The position numbers were made by a program, and so were the translations under genes. From NCBI GenBank assembly GCA_945860295.1, contig CAMAQH010000018.1:1-64000 (forward strand): a stretch of 64,000 nucleotides of DNA, written 5' to 3'. The stretch comes from Prosthecobacter debontii (lineage in GTDB: Bacteria > Verrucomicrobiota > Verrucomicrobiia > Verrucomicrobiales > Verrucomicrobiaceae). How positions within the stretch are numbered: the first letter of the stretch is position 1; each line of letters starts with the position of its first letter. The notes under the pieces are model-generated. The model was not told the origin of the DNA, ran no database searches, and saw only the letters and a list, made by a program, of their open reading frames with translations. Positions 55,481 to 63,869 of this stretch are shown piece by piece.

Positions 55481-56992
55481 TCAAAGGGTGGGCGCTGCAC
55501 TGCGACCTGAATCGATGCTTGTATCAAGCAATGCTTTTAATTCGGCGACGATTTCTGGATGCTTGAAATAGAGATTTGTTGTCTCGCTAGGATCGGCGTT
55601 GAGGTTGTAGAGTTGGCCGTGCGCATCCGGAGCGGTTTCGGGCAGGGCGTAAGGTTTGAGTTCACCTTTGTCGTAATTGTTTCCGCCGGAGTCTCGGTGG
55701 TCGATGTATTTCCAGTGACCACGACGAATCGAAAGTGTGCGCCGCCCACCAAAGGCCTGAGTTAGCAGATAAGGGCGGATCGGAGTCGCCGCCTTGCCTT
55801 CGAGCACGGGAAGCATGTTAAAACTGTCCTCAGCCGCATCAGGTGGCAGCACTGCGCTCGTGATCGAGGCCACAGTGGCCATCACATCCGTGAGGCAGAT
55901 CATTTGTTCACTAACAGCGCCGCCACTCACCCGGCCTGGCCAGCGGACAATGAGCGGCACACGATGACCACCTTCCCACGAGTCGCGCTTCACGCCGCGC
56001 CAAGGTCTGGCTCCGTCATGATCATGATCAGCGCGCATGTGGACGACGCTGGCGGTCTCTGGGCCATTGTCGCTGGAGAGAAGAATGAGCGTGTTGTCCG
56101 CGATGCCGAGGCGTTCGAGGTCTTTCATCAACTCGCCTACGATGTGATCGAACTCGTGGATGAAGTCGCCATGCGGACCAGCTTGTGTTTTGTCTTTAAA
56201 CTCAGGCGCGGCGAAGGATGGCAAATGCACGGCGTGAGTGGCGTGGTAGAGAAAGAAGGGTTGGTCTGGCGAAGTGCGCTGGTGTTGCTCGATGAATTGG
56301 CGGCTCTTCTTGAGGAAGGTCATGTCCAACTCCTCGATCTGGAAGTCCGGCGCGATGAAGCCTGGACGGCAATCATTCGCATATGGGTGCTTGGGTAGCT
56401 TTGATTTGTTGATGAGGCGCGTTGGTGGAACCGGGATGTGGTCGCCATCAATGAAGGCGTAGAGCCAGTCGGTCCCAGGACAGCATGCCGTGCCGAAGAA
56501 GCGGTCAAAACCATGATCGAGAGGCCCTCCCTCGATCCGGCGTGAGTAATCAATGCGCTGCACGTCCTCCAATTTGCCGCTGTGAATCGCGTCGCCTGCC
56601 TTGTCACGAAAGGTCAGTCCCACATGCCATTTGCCAAAGGCGGCAGTGGCGTAGCCTTGCTTCTTCAGCATCGCGGGAAGCGTGAGGCGACTCGGTGCGA
56701 TCAAAGACGGTCCGCCCGATCCTTGAAATACGGTGCCGCCATTCGGTACGCGAAAGGCCATCTGGCCCGTCATGAGGCTGTAGCGCGAGGGCGTGCAGAC
56801 GGTGGCGGGACTATGCGCATCGGTGAACCTCATGCCTTCACTCGCCAGTTTGTCGAGATTTGGCGTGGGCACTTTTGAGTCGGCATTGTAGCAGCGCACA
56901 TCGCCGTAGCCTAGATCGTCGGCGAGGATGAGAAGGATGTTGGGTGGTGCTGCATTGAGCGTGATGGCAGCCAAGAGGAAGATCCATTTCAT
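55481..56992 (-). CDS. Exported sulfatase
   Basis: 503 residues from ATG at 56992, with a signal peptide (MKWIFLLAAITLNA). NILLILADDLGYGDVRCYN supplies the Asp-Asp calcium ligands, and CTPSRYSLMTG is the C-x-P-x-R motif in which the cysteine is converted to formylglycine. GKWHVGL and SSDNGPE follow. The enzyme hydrolyses sulfate esters, probably on carbohydrates. A longer upstream open frame to 57244 has no signal and is rejected. It is the first gene of a four-gene operon. Confidence 0.92.
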   Translation of the reverse strand: MKWIFLLAAITLNAAPPNILLILADDLGYGDVRCYNADSKVPTPNLDKLASEGMRFTDAHSPATVCTPSRYSLMTGQMAFRVPNGGTVFQGSGGPSLIAPSRLTLPAMLKKQGYATAAFGKWHVGLTFRDKAGDAIHSGKLEDVQRIDYSRRIEGGPLDHGFDRFFGTACCPGTDWLYAFIDGDHIPVPPTRLINKSKLPKHPYANDCRPGFIAPDFQIEELDMTFLKKSRQFIEQHQRTSPDQPFFLYHATHAVHLPSFAAPEFKDKTQAGPHGDFIHEFDHIVGELMKDLERLGIADNTLILLSSDNGPETASVVHMRADHDHDGARPWRGVKRDSWEGGHRVPLIVRWPGRVSGGAVSEQMICLTDVMATVASITSAVLPPDAAEDSFNMLPVLEGKAATPIRPYLLTQAFGGRRTLSIRRGHWKYIDHRDSGGNNYDKGELKPYALPETAPDAHGQLYNLNADPSETTNLYFKHPEIVAELKALLDTSIDSGRSAAPTL

Positions 56993-56995
56993 ATG

Positions 56996-57060
56996 GCAAA
57001 AAGATAGGCGGCAAAAAGATGGGGAGCAATTTCGACTTATTTTGCCGCTCCTATTTTTGC
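56996..57060 (-). promoter_or_regulatory. Large inverted repeat beside the sulfatase start
   Basis: Arm 56996-57016 and arm 57040-57060 are 21 bases each: GCAAAAA, five unmatched bases, GCGGCAAAA, then the reverse complements TTTTGCCGC, five bases, TTTTTGC. Sixteen paired positions and a symmetric internal loop flank a 23-base centre. It starts 3 bases from the sulfatase start codon, so as RNA it could cover the ribosome-binding region, or as DNA be an operator. The 331-bp gap to DUF3050 holds no gene besides this repeat. Confidence 0.55.
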
Positions 57061-57323
57061 TAAAATTAAGAACTCCAACCGTTCCCGGTGAATAGCAGCT
57101 ACGGTGCTGACCCGTCGCCTTCAACGCGGCAGACACGCTCCTAGCTTTCACACCTTCGTAAGTCCTTCCTCGGTCCCTGAGCACGTTTGCGGTGACTCTG
57201 GATGCTGGATTCTGGCGGCGTTGGAGCGGGCGCTTCTGCGCCATGCCTTCACCGGAGAACTGGAATGATTACCTTTCGCGAATCCGTGGGGTTGAGGAAA
57301 AACGTATAAGTCCACACTGATTT

Positions 57324-58145
57324 ATGATCTCGAACAAAACTGAAATAGATGGTTTTCAAGTGAGTCTGACTGCGGCCATCTCCGCTGAACGCCGGGCGTT
57401 GCTGAAACATCGGCTTTACGGACGATTGCGAACGCTGGAGCACCTGGCAGTGTTCATGGAGCACCATGTATTTGCTGTGTGGGATTTCATGTCGCTGCTG
57501 AAGGCGCTACAGGTGCGCCTGACGTGTGCGAGCGTGCCCTGGCTGCCGCAGGGCAAAGCGCAGGTGCGCCGTCTGGTAAATGAGATTGTTCTGGGTGAGG
57601 AGAGTGATGCCTTGCCGGAAGGCGGGGTGGCGAGCCACTTCGAGCTTTATCTTCATGCCATGGACCAAGCCGGGGCGGACACGGCGCAGGTGGAGAATTT
57701 CATCCGTCTGCTTCAGTCCGGGCAGACAGTGGACGCAGGGCTGAAGCAGGTCGGTGTGCCGGCGGCGGTTGCGGCATTCGTGCGGCAAACGTTTGAGGTG
57801 ATCGATCGGGGGCGGGCGCATGAAATCGCCGCAGCCTTCACCTACGGACGGGAGGATTTAATTCCGGAGATGTTTACGCAACTGGTGCATGGGCTTGAGA
57901 GTCAATTCCCCGGCAAGTTGGCGACGCTGCGTTACTACCTGGATCGGCACATCGAATTGGATGGTGACGAGCACGGCGAAATGGGCCGCCAAATGGTGAG
58001 TCTGCTGTGCGATGGAGACCCGCGCCGCGAGCAGGAGGCCACGCAGGCCGCGGTGGCAGCGCTGCAATCTCGAATACTGCTCTGGGACGCGATTGCCCTG
58101 GCGGTGGAACAACTAGATGAAGAGGAGCTGATTCAGCCCTTGTGA
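57324..58145 (+). CDS. DUF3050 (haem-oxygenase-like fold) protein
   Basis: 273 residues. LRTLEHLAVFMEHHVFAVWDFMSLLKALQ near the N-terminus, then HFELYLHAM and YYLDRHIELDGDEHGEM, match DUF3050. The spacing of E, H, D and H residues resembles the haem-oxygenase-like diiron oxidases, so a metal site is likely (inference). The start at 57324 fits the family. It is divergent from the sulfatase operon and is not adjacent to any biosynthetic cluster. Confidence 0.82.
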   Translation: MISNKTEIDGFQVSLTAAISAERRALLKHRLYGRLRTLEHLAVFMEHHVFAVWDFMSLLKALQVRLTCASVPWLPQGKAQVRRLVNEIVLGEESDALPEGGVASHFELYLHAMDQAGADTAQVENFIRLLQSGQTVDAGLKQVGVPAAVAAFVRQTFEVIDRGRAHEIAAAFTYGREDLIPEMFTQLVHGLESQFPGKLATLRYYLDRHIELDGDEHGEMGRQMVSLLCDGDPRREQEATQAAVAALQSRILLWDAIALAVEQLDEEELIQPL

Positions 58146-58453
58146 GCAGGTGCGCCACCCAGCGAAATGAGTGAGAGAGGAGCGCGGACTTGAGGTGATT
58201 TATATTGCAAGATACCAGTTTTTTTAGAACTCATGCATTGCCTGATACGAGGACGGTGAAGGAGCTGATGGTTGAGTGGGTTGGTTCTCCAAGCACTGTT
58301 CTTTGAAGGCGGAATACTTTGATGATCACATGAGAAGGGCAGGTTGTTGTGGTTACACCCGGCGGTGTTAGGGCCGGCCGCTCTCACTGGAATCAATGTG
58401 AATCCGCTGAATCTTTCTGCCGCCTTCTGCCAATTGGATCACTGCTGCGGCAG
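58146..58453. other. Intergenic region downstream of DUF3050
   Basis: 308 bases between the convergent DUF3050 and Trm112-like genes. I see no gene, strong hairpin or promoter in it. Confidence 0.5.
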
Positions 58454-58648
58454 TCACGCCTCTGGCAATAGAATCGGGATGCCGTTATCAATCGTAAATA
58501 GGCGTGTGCCATCTTCACGAGACAGGGCTTTTGCATCTGCCGGGTAGCTATGCCGAATCAAGTCCTCGGTGGTGGCCCAGCGGAGAGATTGATGCGTGTC
58601 TGGGCAGCGCATGGTTGGCAGGAAATCGTTGATCCAGTTGAGGTTCAT
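58454..58648 (-). CDS. Trm112-like small protein
   Basis: 64 residues from ATG at 58648. MRCPDTHQSLRWA near the start and LFTIDNGIPILLPEA at the end match the YcaR/Trm112 family, although only one cysteine of the usual zinc ribbon is seen. The role in bacteria is unclear. It starts five bases after the proA stop, so it is probably co-transcribed. Confidence 0.75.
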   Translation of the reverse strand: MNLNWINDFLPTMRCPDTHQSLRWATTEDLIRHSYPADAKALSREDGTRLFTIDNGIPILLPEA

Positions 58649-58653
58649 AGCGC

Positions 58654-59919
58654 TTAGCGAATCTGGCCGGAGCCATCGACGAGATATTTGTAGCTGCACA
58701 ACTCAGCGAGCCCCATTGGACCGCGCGCGTGGAGTTTGTCGGTGCTGATGCCGATTTCGGCTCCGAAGCCGAACTCACCGCCGTCGTTGAAGCGGGTGCT
58801 GGCATTGTGCATGACGACGGCGCTGTCCACCTCATGCTGGAAGCGCTCGGCGGCGGCGCGGTTATGAGTGATGATGCTGTCGGTGTGATGCGAGCCGTAG
58901 TGATTGATGTGCGTGATGGCTTCATCGAGCCCTGACACGGTTTTTATTGAGAGGATCAAATCCAGCCACTCGGTGCTCCAGTCCTGCTCAGTGGCAGGAA
59001 TGGAAGTGACGCCGAGCTGGTGTTGGGCCTCTGAGTCGGCATGAATCTGCACGCTGGCGGCGGCCAAGCGGCGGCCGATCAGCGGATAAAAGCTGGCGGC
59101 GATGTCGCGATGCACGAGGATCGTTTCGAGCGCATTGCAGACGCCGGGCTTCTGCGTTTTGGAATTGACGATGATCTGCGCGGCCATTTCTTGATCGGCA
59201 TCTGCGGCGACATAGATGTGGCAGACGCCGTCGTAGTGCTTGATCACGGGCATTCGAGCTGTGGCGACGACTTTTTCAATCAGGCCTTTGCCTCCGCGTG
59301 GGATGATGAGATCGAGGTATTGATCCATCCGTGCCATGTGCTCCACACTGGCGCGGTCGGTGAAAGGAATGAGCTGTACGCTATCGGCTGGCAGGCCAGC
59401 GCGCGCGCCACCGGCTTGCAGTGCGGCGGCTAGGGCGACGTTGGAGTTGATGGCCTCACTGCCGCCGCGCAGAAGTGTGGCGTTGCCGGTCTTGAAGCAA
59501 AGGCTTGCGGCATCGGTGGTCACGTTTGGCCGGGATTCAAAGATGATGCCGATGACGCCGATAGGGACGCGCTTCTTGGTGATGTGCAGCCCATTAGGGC
59601 GACTCCAGTCGGAAAGCACTTCGCCCACGGGATCTGGCAGTGATGCGACTTCACGCACGGCATCAGCCACCGCTTTGAGCCGCTTTGGATCGAGCGTGAG
59701 GCGGTCGATCATGGCTTTGGATAAACCATTCTCGGTGGCACGGGCTAGATCCTTGGCATTGGCTTTGAGAATGGTCGCTTCACGGGCTTCGATCTCATCG
59801 GCCATGGCGAGCAGGATGGTGTTTTTCTGCGCTGTCGTGAGCTTCACGAGTTCACGCGATGCCGCCCTGGCTTTGCGGCCCATTTCGAGGATGGCGGATT
59901 GGATTTCTGGATCGGTCAT
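58654..59919 (-). CDS. proA: Gamma-glutamyl phosphate reductase
   Basis: 421 residues. The second step of proline synthesis, reducing gamma-glutamyl phosphate to glutamate semialdehyde with NADPH. PIGVIGIIFESRPNVTTDAASLCFKTGNA, GKGLIEKV and the active-site cysteine in QKPGVCNALET are present, and FGFGAEIGISTDKLHARGPMG near the end is the standard aldehyde-dehydrogenase-fold close. The proB kinase is not in the window. A Trm112-like gene follows. Confidence 0.96.
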   Translation of the reverse strand: MTDPEIQSAILEMGRKARAASRELVKLTTAQKNTILLAMADEIEAREATILKANAKDLARATENGLSKAMIDRLTLDPKRLKAVADAVREVASLPDPVGEVLSDWSRPNGLHITKKRVPIGVIGIIFESRPNVTTDAASLCFKTGNATLLRGGSEAINSNVALAAALQAGGARAGLPADSVQLIPFTDRASVEHMARMDQYLDLIIPRGGKGLIEKVVATARMPVIKHYDGVCHIYVAADADQEMAAQIIVNSKTQKPGVCNALETILVHRDIAASFYPLIGRRLAAASVQIHADSEAQHQLGVTSIPATEQDWSTEWLDLILSIKTVSGLDEAITHINHYGSHHTDSIITHNRAAAERFQHEVDSAVVMHNASTRFNDGGEFGFGAEIGISTDKLHARGPMGLAELCSYKYLVDGSGQIR

Positions 59920-59931
59920 GGATGAGCTACG

Positions 59932-60711
59932 TCATGCCGCCCGATTCCGCCTCTGCAAACGGAAACTCACCGCTGCAAGAATGAAGGTGCAGGCGATCAT
60001 GAGCGTGCTCAGCGCGTTGATCATCGGCAGGGCGCGACTGGTTTTCATCATGCTGGCCACACGTAGCGGCAGGGTGGTGGTGCCGGGACCGGAGACAAAG
60101 AAGGTGATGACATAGTCGTCGATGGAGAGCGTGAAAGCCAGCAGTCCACCGGCCAGGATGCCGGGTAGCAGCAGCGGCAGTAGCACGCGGCGTGTGGCTT
60201 GCCAGCGTGAGGCGCCGAGATCGCGTGCGGCATCGAGTAAAGTGAAGTCAAAGTCTTGCAACCGAGCCAGAACAACCATGGTCACGTAGCTCAGGCAAAA
60301 GGTTGTGTGGGCGATCCACAGCGTCAGCATTCCTGTCTCGACACCGAGCGCGACAAACATGGCGAGCAGGGACATGCCCATCAAAATATCTGGAAGTGCC
60401 AGGGGTAGTGTGATCAGCGTATGATGCGCTGTTTGCAGCCACGAACGACAGCGATGCAGCGCCAATGCGGCCAGCGTGCCGAGGATCATGGAGGCCAGTG
60501 TCGCACTCGTGGCGATCTTTAGCGTGACGAGCATCGACTCCCAGACTTCATTGGCCTGCCACAGCTTTTCGTACCACTTGAGGGTGAAGCCTTCCCATTC
60601 GCCTCCAAAGCGTGAGGCATTGAAGGAATTCACCACCAGCAAGACCAGCGGCGCGTGAAGGGAAATCAGCACGAGCACGGTGATGATGAGTGGGAGAGGG
60701 AAGCGCTTCAT
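59932..60711 (-). CDS. potC: Spermidine/putrescine-type ABC permease PotC
   Basis: 259 residues from ATG at 60711 with about six hydrophobic segments. The EAA-loop region DAARDLGASRWQATRRVLLPLLLPGILAGG contacts the ATPase. DDYVITFFVSGPGTTTLPLRV is the PotC signature. The start overlaps the PotB stop by 4 bp (ATGA). It is the second permease of the pair. Confidence 0.9.
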   Translation of the reverse strand: MKRFPLPLIITVLVLISLHAPLVLLVVNSFNASRFGGEWEGFTLKWYEKLWQANEVWESMLVTLKIATSATLASMILGTLAALALHRCRSWLQTAHHTLITLPLALPDILMGMSLLAMFVALGVETGMLTLWIAHTTFCLSYVTMVVLARLQDFDFTLLDAARDLGASRWQATRRVLLPLLLPGILAGGLLAFTLSIDDYVITFFVSGPGTTTLPLRVASMMKTSRALPMINALSTLMIACTFILAAVSFRLQRRNRAA

Positions 60712-61544
60712 ACCTTTCTTTCTCTCCATGCCATGATTAAAACCGGCACCATTACGCAGAGCAGCAAGGCCCCAGCCAAAGCGCAGGCGAGTGGTAGATT
60801 CCGATCCGTGAAAGCGCGCTGGACGATTTTGTTGCCGATCATTTCATCACCTGTGCCGCCGATGAATTGCGGGATCACATATTGGCCGAGTGAGGAGACG
60901 AAAACGATGATTGCTGCCGAGATGATGCCTTGTCGCACACCGGGCAAGAACACGCGGCGGAAAGCTCGCCAACCACTCGCGCCGAGATCATGCGCGGCAT
61001 GGATCAAGGTGAAATCAAATTTCTCTACAGATGCATACAGCGGCAGGATGGCAAAGGGTAGCTGCGTGTAAATCATCACTACGAGCACGGCTCCGGCGTT
61101 GTTTAGCAGCAGCACGTCATCGCCCACAAGATGTAGCCAGACGAGCAGTTGTTTCACTGGGCCTTCGGGGTGCAGAAGCGATCTCCATGCAAAGATGCGG
61201 ATCAGGAAGTTGGTGAGAAAAGGCAGCACCACGAGCAGCAGCATGGCATTTCGCCAGCGTGGCGTCAGGCGTGCCAGGCACCAGCACATCGGTAAAGCGA
61301 GGGCGAGGCAAAGAAGGGTCGTCACGGTGCTGATCCACAGCGTGCGCCAAACCACTGGCAGATAAAGCGGGTCAGCCAATGAATTGACCGTATCCCAAGT
61401 CCAGCCAGCCGCCACGCCGCCGCGCAGATCACTCTGATGAAAGGCCAGCGTCAGCGTCAGCAGGCAGGGCAGCGCAAAGAATACAATTAGCCAGCCCATA
61501 GAGGGCGCGCTTAGCAAGAGTTCCTGGCGATTCGGTTTCGACAT
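60708..61544 (-). CDS. potB: Spermidine/putrescine-type ABC permease PotB
   Basis: 278 residues, six membrane helices. LPFLTNFLIRIFAWRSLLHPEGPV and the EAA loop AHDLGASGWRAFRRVFLPGVRQG, with SSLGQYVIPQFIGGTGDEMIGNKI, mark PotB. It should form an inner-membrane channel with PotC for polyamine or related import. No potA ATPase or potD binding protein lies next to it downstream or upstream in the window; they are elsewhere. Confidence 0.9.
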   Translation of the reverse strand: MSKPNRQELLLSAPSMGWLIVFFALPCLLTLTLAFHQSDLRGGVAAGWTWDTVNSLADPLYLPVVWRTLWISTVTTLLCLALALPMCWCLARLTPRWRNAMLLLVVLPFLTNFLIRIFAWRSLLHPEGPVKQLLVWLHLVGDDVLLLNNAGAVLVVMIYTQLPFAILPLYASVEKFDFTLIHAAHDLGASGWRAFRRVFLPGVRQGIISAAIIVFVSSLGQYVIPQFIGGTGDEMIGNKIVQRAFTDRNLPLACALAGALLLCVMVPVLIMAWRERKV

Positions 61545-61585
61545 CTGCCTGATAAAAGATCACAGAGGTCAATGGAGCAAGCACG

Positions 61586-62059
61586 CTAAAGAGCGGCGAG
61601 CAACTGAGCGAAATGGCCGTCGGGCTTTACTCTGGGGAAGACGGCTTTGATACGGCCATCGGGACCAATGAGAAAGGTGGTGCGCTCGATGCCCATGTAG
61701 GTTTTGCCGTAGAGGCTCTTTTCCACCCAGACACCGTAGTCTGTAATGACCTTGCGTTCGACATCACTAATGATGGCAAAAGGTAGCGCGTGCTTCGTGA
61801 TGAACTTTTCGTGACTCTTGATGGAGTCCATGCTGACACCGAAAACGCGGGCTTTTTGGGAGATCTCTGCCCAGCCATCGCGCAGCGCACAGGCTTGTTT
61901 TGTGCAGCCGGGAGTGTCGTCTTTAGGGTAGAAATACAGCACCACATTTTGCCCCTTTAGATCAGTCAGATTGACGGTGCTGGGTGACGGATAATCACCA
62001 CCTATGACGGCGGCGTTGAAGTCGGGGGCTTTTCTGCCGGGCTGGGGCTGTGGGTTCAT
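61586..62059 (-). CDS. bcp: Thioredoxin-dependent peroxiredoxin Bcp
   Basis: 157 residues from ATG at 62059. The motif YFYPKDDTPGCTKQACALRD holds the peroxidatic cysteine and a second cysteine five residues later, as in atypical two-cysteine Bcp enzymes that reduce hydroperoxides. GVWVEKSLYGKTYMGIERTTFLI fits the family. Alternative starts lie at 62083 and 62089; 62059 gives the usual length. Confidence 0.92.
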   Translation of the reverse strand: MNPQPQPGRKAPDFNAAVIGGDYPSPSTVNLTDLKGQNVVLYFYPKDDTPGCTKQACALRDGWAEISQKARVFGVSMDSIKSHEKFITKHALPFAIISDVERKVITDYGVWVEKSLYGKTYMGIERTTFLIGPDGRIKAVFPRVKPDGHFAQLLAAL

Positions 62060-62601
62060 GGTAAGTGCAACAGTAAGTCGCATGTTCACCGAGAGATCAA
62101 CGACTGCGTCTATTGAGGAAGTAGCCGTTGTAAATTCCCATCAGGCCGTGATCACACAGTCACTTGGCCATTTTTGAGTTCTGAGCTGAGATTGGAAAAT
62201 GAGGGCCTCACGCACAGCATCACTGGCTCGATTAAGCAGTGCTTAAAAGACATCTCCCGTCTGTTTCATGATCCGCCCCGATCCTCAGTGCTTCAGTGCT
62301 GTCATAAAAATCGTGTCATGTCACTGAAGCATCTTTGCATAGCGCTTCCTGCCCGCGGCTGCTGGAGGGCTCCTGAACTCACGATGTCTGTTAACATTAC
62401 GACCTGAAAAACCTGCCTGAAATCGCCCCAAGAATCTGATGCTCTATTGAGCATGAGTCCACTGCTTGGTTTGCTTTCGGCTAAATTCATCAGGTGGTAA
62501 GGACGTGGCCAATGCCGCAGGCCTTGCCGAAAGGCAACACGGGTCCAAAACGCATGCAGCCGTGTGTTGACCTTCTGCATTGGCTCGCCGTATGCAGAGC
62601 T
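62060..62601. other. 542-bp intergenic region upstream of ygfZ
   Basis: A gap between divergent bcp and ygfZ with no convincing gene. It holds the 10-bp inverted repeat at 62289-62331 and a small palindrome ATGCTC-TATT-GAGCAT near 62440-62455. Confidence 0.5.
62289..62331. repeat. Perfect 10-bp inverted repeat
   Basis: TGCTTCAGTG (62289-62298) and CACTGAAGCA (62322-62331) are exact reverse complements separated by 23 bases. It lies between divergent promoter regions and could be a regulator site for bcp or ygfZ, or a hairpin; it has no T-run. Confidence 0.6.
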
Positions 62602-63477
62602 ATGGAATCTAAACTTTACCAAAACGCCCTCTCTCACGGCGGCAGTGCGGATCTGTCTTCTCGCGCTAAATGGCGTCTCAGTGGCGCGGACCGTATTCGC
62701 TACCTTAATGGGCAAGTCACCAATGATGTGCGTCGGGTGAAGTCCGACTCGGCGCTTTACGCCTGCGTGACCAATTTAAAAGGCAGGATCGAGAGCGATG
62801 TCTTCATCCATGCTGTGGGTGACACTTTGATCCTCGATGCACCGGAAGCACTTCGCGAAAGTCTTGGCATCCGACTTGAACGCTACATCATCGCAGATGA
62901 TGCCGAACTTGAGGACATCACCGATGAATGGCGGCTGTGGCACTTCTGGGGTGAAAACGCCGAGACAGGAATTCGTTCCGAGCGCTTCGGTGTTCCGGGC
63001 TATGATGTCTGGTCTCCGTCATCTGAAGCCAGCACCCAGCACCTATCGCTGTCCGCTGAGGACGTGGAGGCCTTCCGCATTCTTCAGAGAATCCCAGCTT
63101 ATCCGAGTGAGCTAAACGCGGATACCTTTCCGCAAGAAGCAGGTCTGGAGTCACAAGCGATGAGCTTTATCAAAGGCTGCTACATCGGACAAGAGATACT
63201 CTCTCGCATCAAGACCACGGGCAAGATGCCGCGTGAACTCATCGCATGGGAAGCGGCAGGTGTAGGGCTGGTGATCGAACCCGGAGTCGCACTGCATCTG
63301 GGTGAAAAGAACATCGGTATGATCACCAGTGTGACCCAGCATCCACTCACTGGCATCTTTGTCGGACTTGGTTTTATTAGGCAGGGCTCGGCCGCGGTGG
63401 ATTCCGTGTTGATTGTCGCTGGTGGAGTGTCTAGTATCGATTCCGTTATCAAAATATCTGCCCTGCTGAATCAATGA
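62602..63477 (+). CDS. ygfZ: YgfZ/GcvT family folate-binding protein
   Basis: 291 residues from ATG at 62602. YLNGQVTNDVRRVKSDSALYACVTNLKGRI at the front and the signature KGCYIGQEILSRIKTTG match YgfZ, a tetrahydrofolate-dependent helper in Fe-S cluster repair. The cysteine of KGCYxGQE is present. The longer upstream frame to 62494 is not supported. It overlaps the next gene by 4 bp. Confidence 0.9.
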   Translation: MESKLYQNALSHGGSADLSSRAKWRLSGADRIRYLNGQVTNDVRRVKSDSALYACVTNLKGRIESDVFIHAVGDTLILDAPEALRESLGIRLERYIIADDAELEDITDEWRLWHFWGENAETGIRSERFGVPGYDVWSPSSEASTQHLSLSAEDVEAFRILQRIPAYPSELNADTFPQEAGLESQAMSFIKGCYIGQEILSRIKTTGKMPRELIAWEAAGVGLVIEPGVALHLGEKNIGMITSVTQHPLTGIFVGLGFIRQGSAAVDSVLIVAGGVSSIDSVIKISALLNQ

Positions 63478-63821
63478 CTTTTTCGCGAATTCTTCCTGCC
63501 CTCGCCTGTGCAGCGATCCTGCTCAATTTAGCTTCCTGCCAATTCGGAGGTAGCCGTATTGAGGCAGTGAATCCTACCGTCGCTGAGATGGATGCCTTTG
63601 ATGTAAAATGGGGCATGACTCCGCGCAAATCCCGAGGCGGTCCACGCCGCAACTATCAGTTCGTCGAACCTACCGGTTCGGGTGCAGCTACGGATTCAGA
63701 GGCAGCTCCAGCCGCCGCCGCTCCTGCTCGTGAAACAGTTCGTGGCACTCCACCGCCCGTAAGTCTAAATCCAGAACCGCCAGCGAGCGCCCCTGTCGTG
63801 GTTCCTGGTTCTCTGCGCTGA
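63474..63821 (+). CDS. Small putative lipoprotein
   Basis: 115 residues with a lipoprotein signal (MTFSRILPALACAAILLNLASC; lipobox LASC). The rest is Pro/Ala-rich and low in complexity, with GGPRRNYQFVEP in the middle. No family is recognised. It overlaps ygfZ by the ATGA sequence, so it is translationally coupled, although a shared function is not shown. Confidence 0.75.
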   Translation: MTFSRILPALACAAILLNLASCQFGGSRIEAVNPTVAEMDAFDVKWGMTPRKSRGGPRRNYQFVEPTGSGAATDSEAAPAAAAPARETVRGTPPPVSLNPEPPASAPVVVPGSLR

Positions 63822-63869
63822 TCGTCTCATTTGTCTTTCGTTGGCTATAAACCTCGGTCTCTCTCGGTT

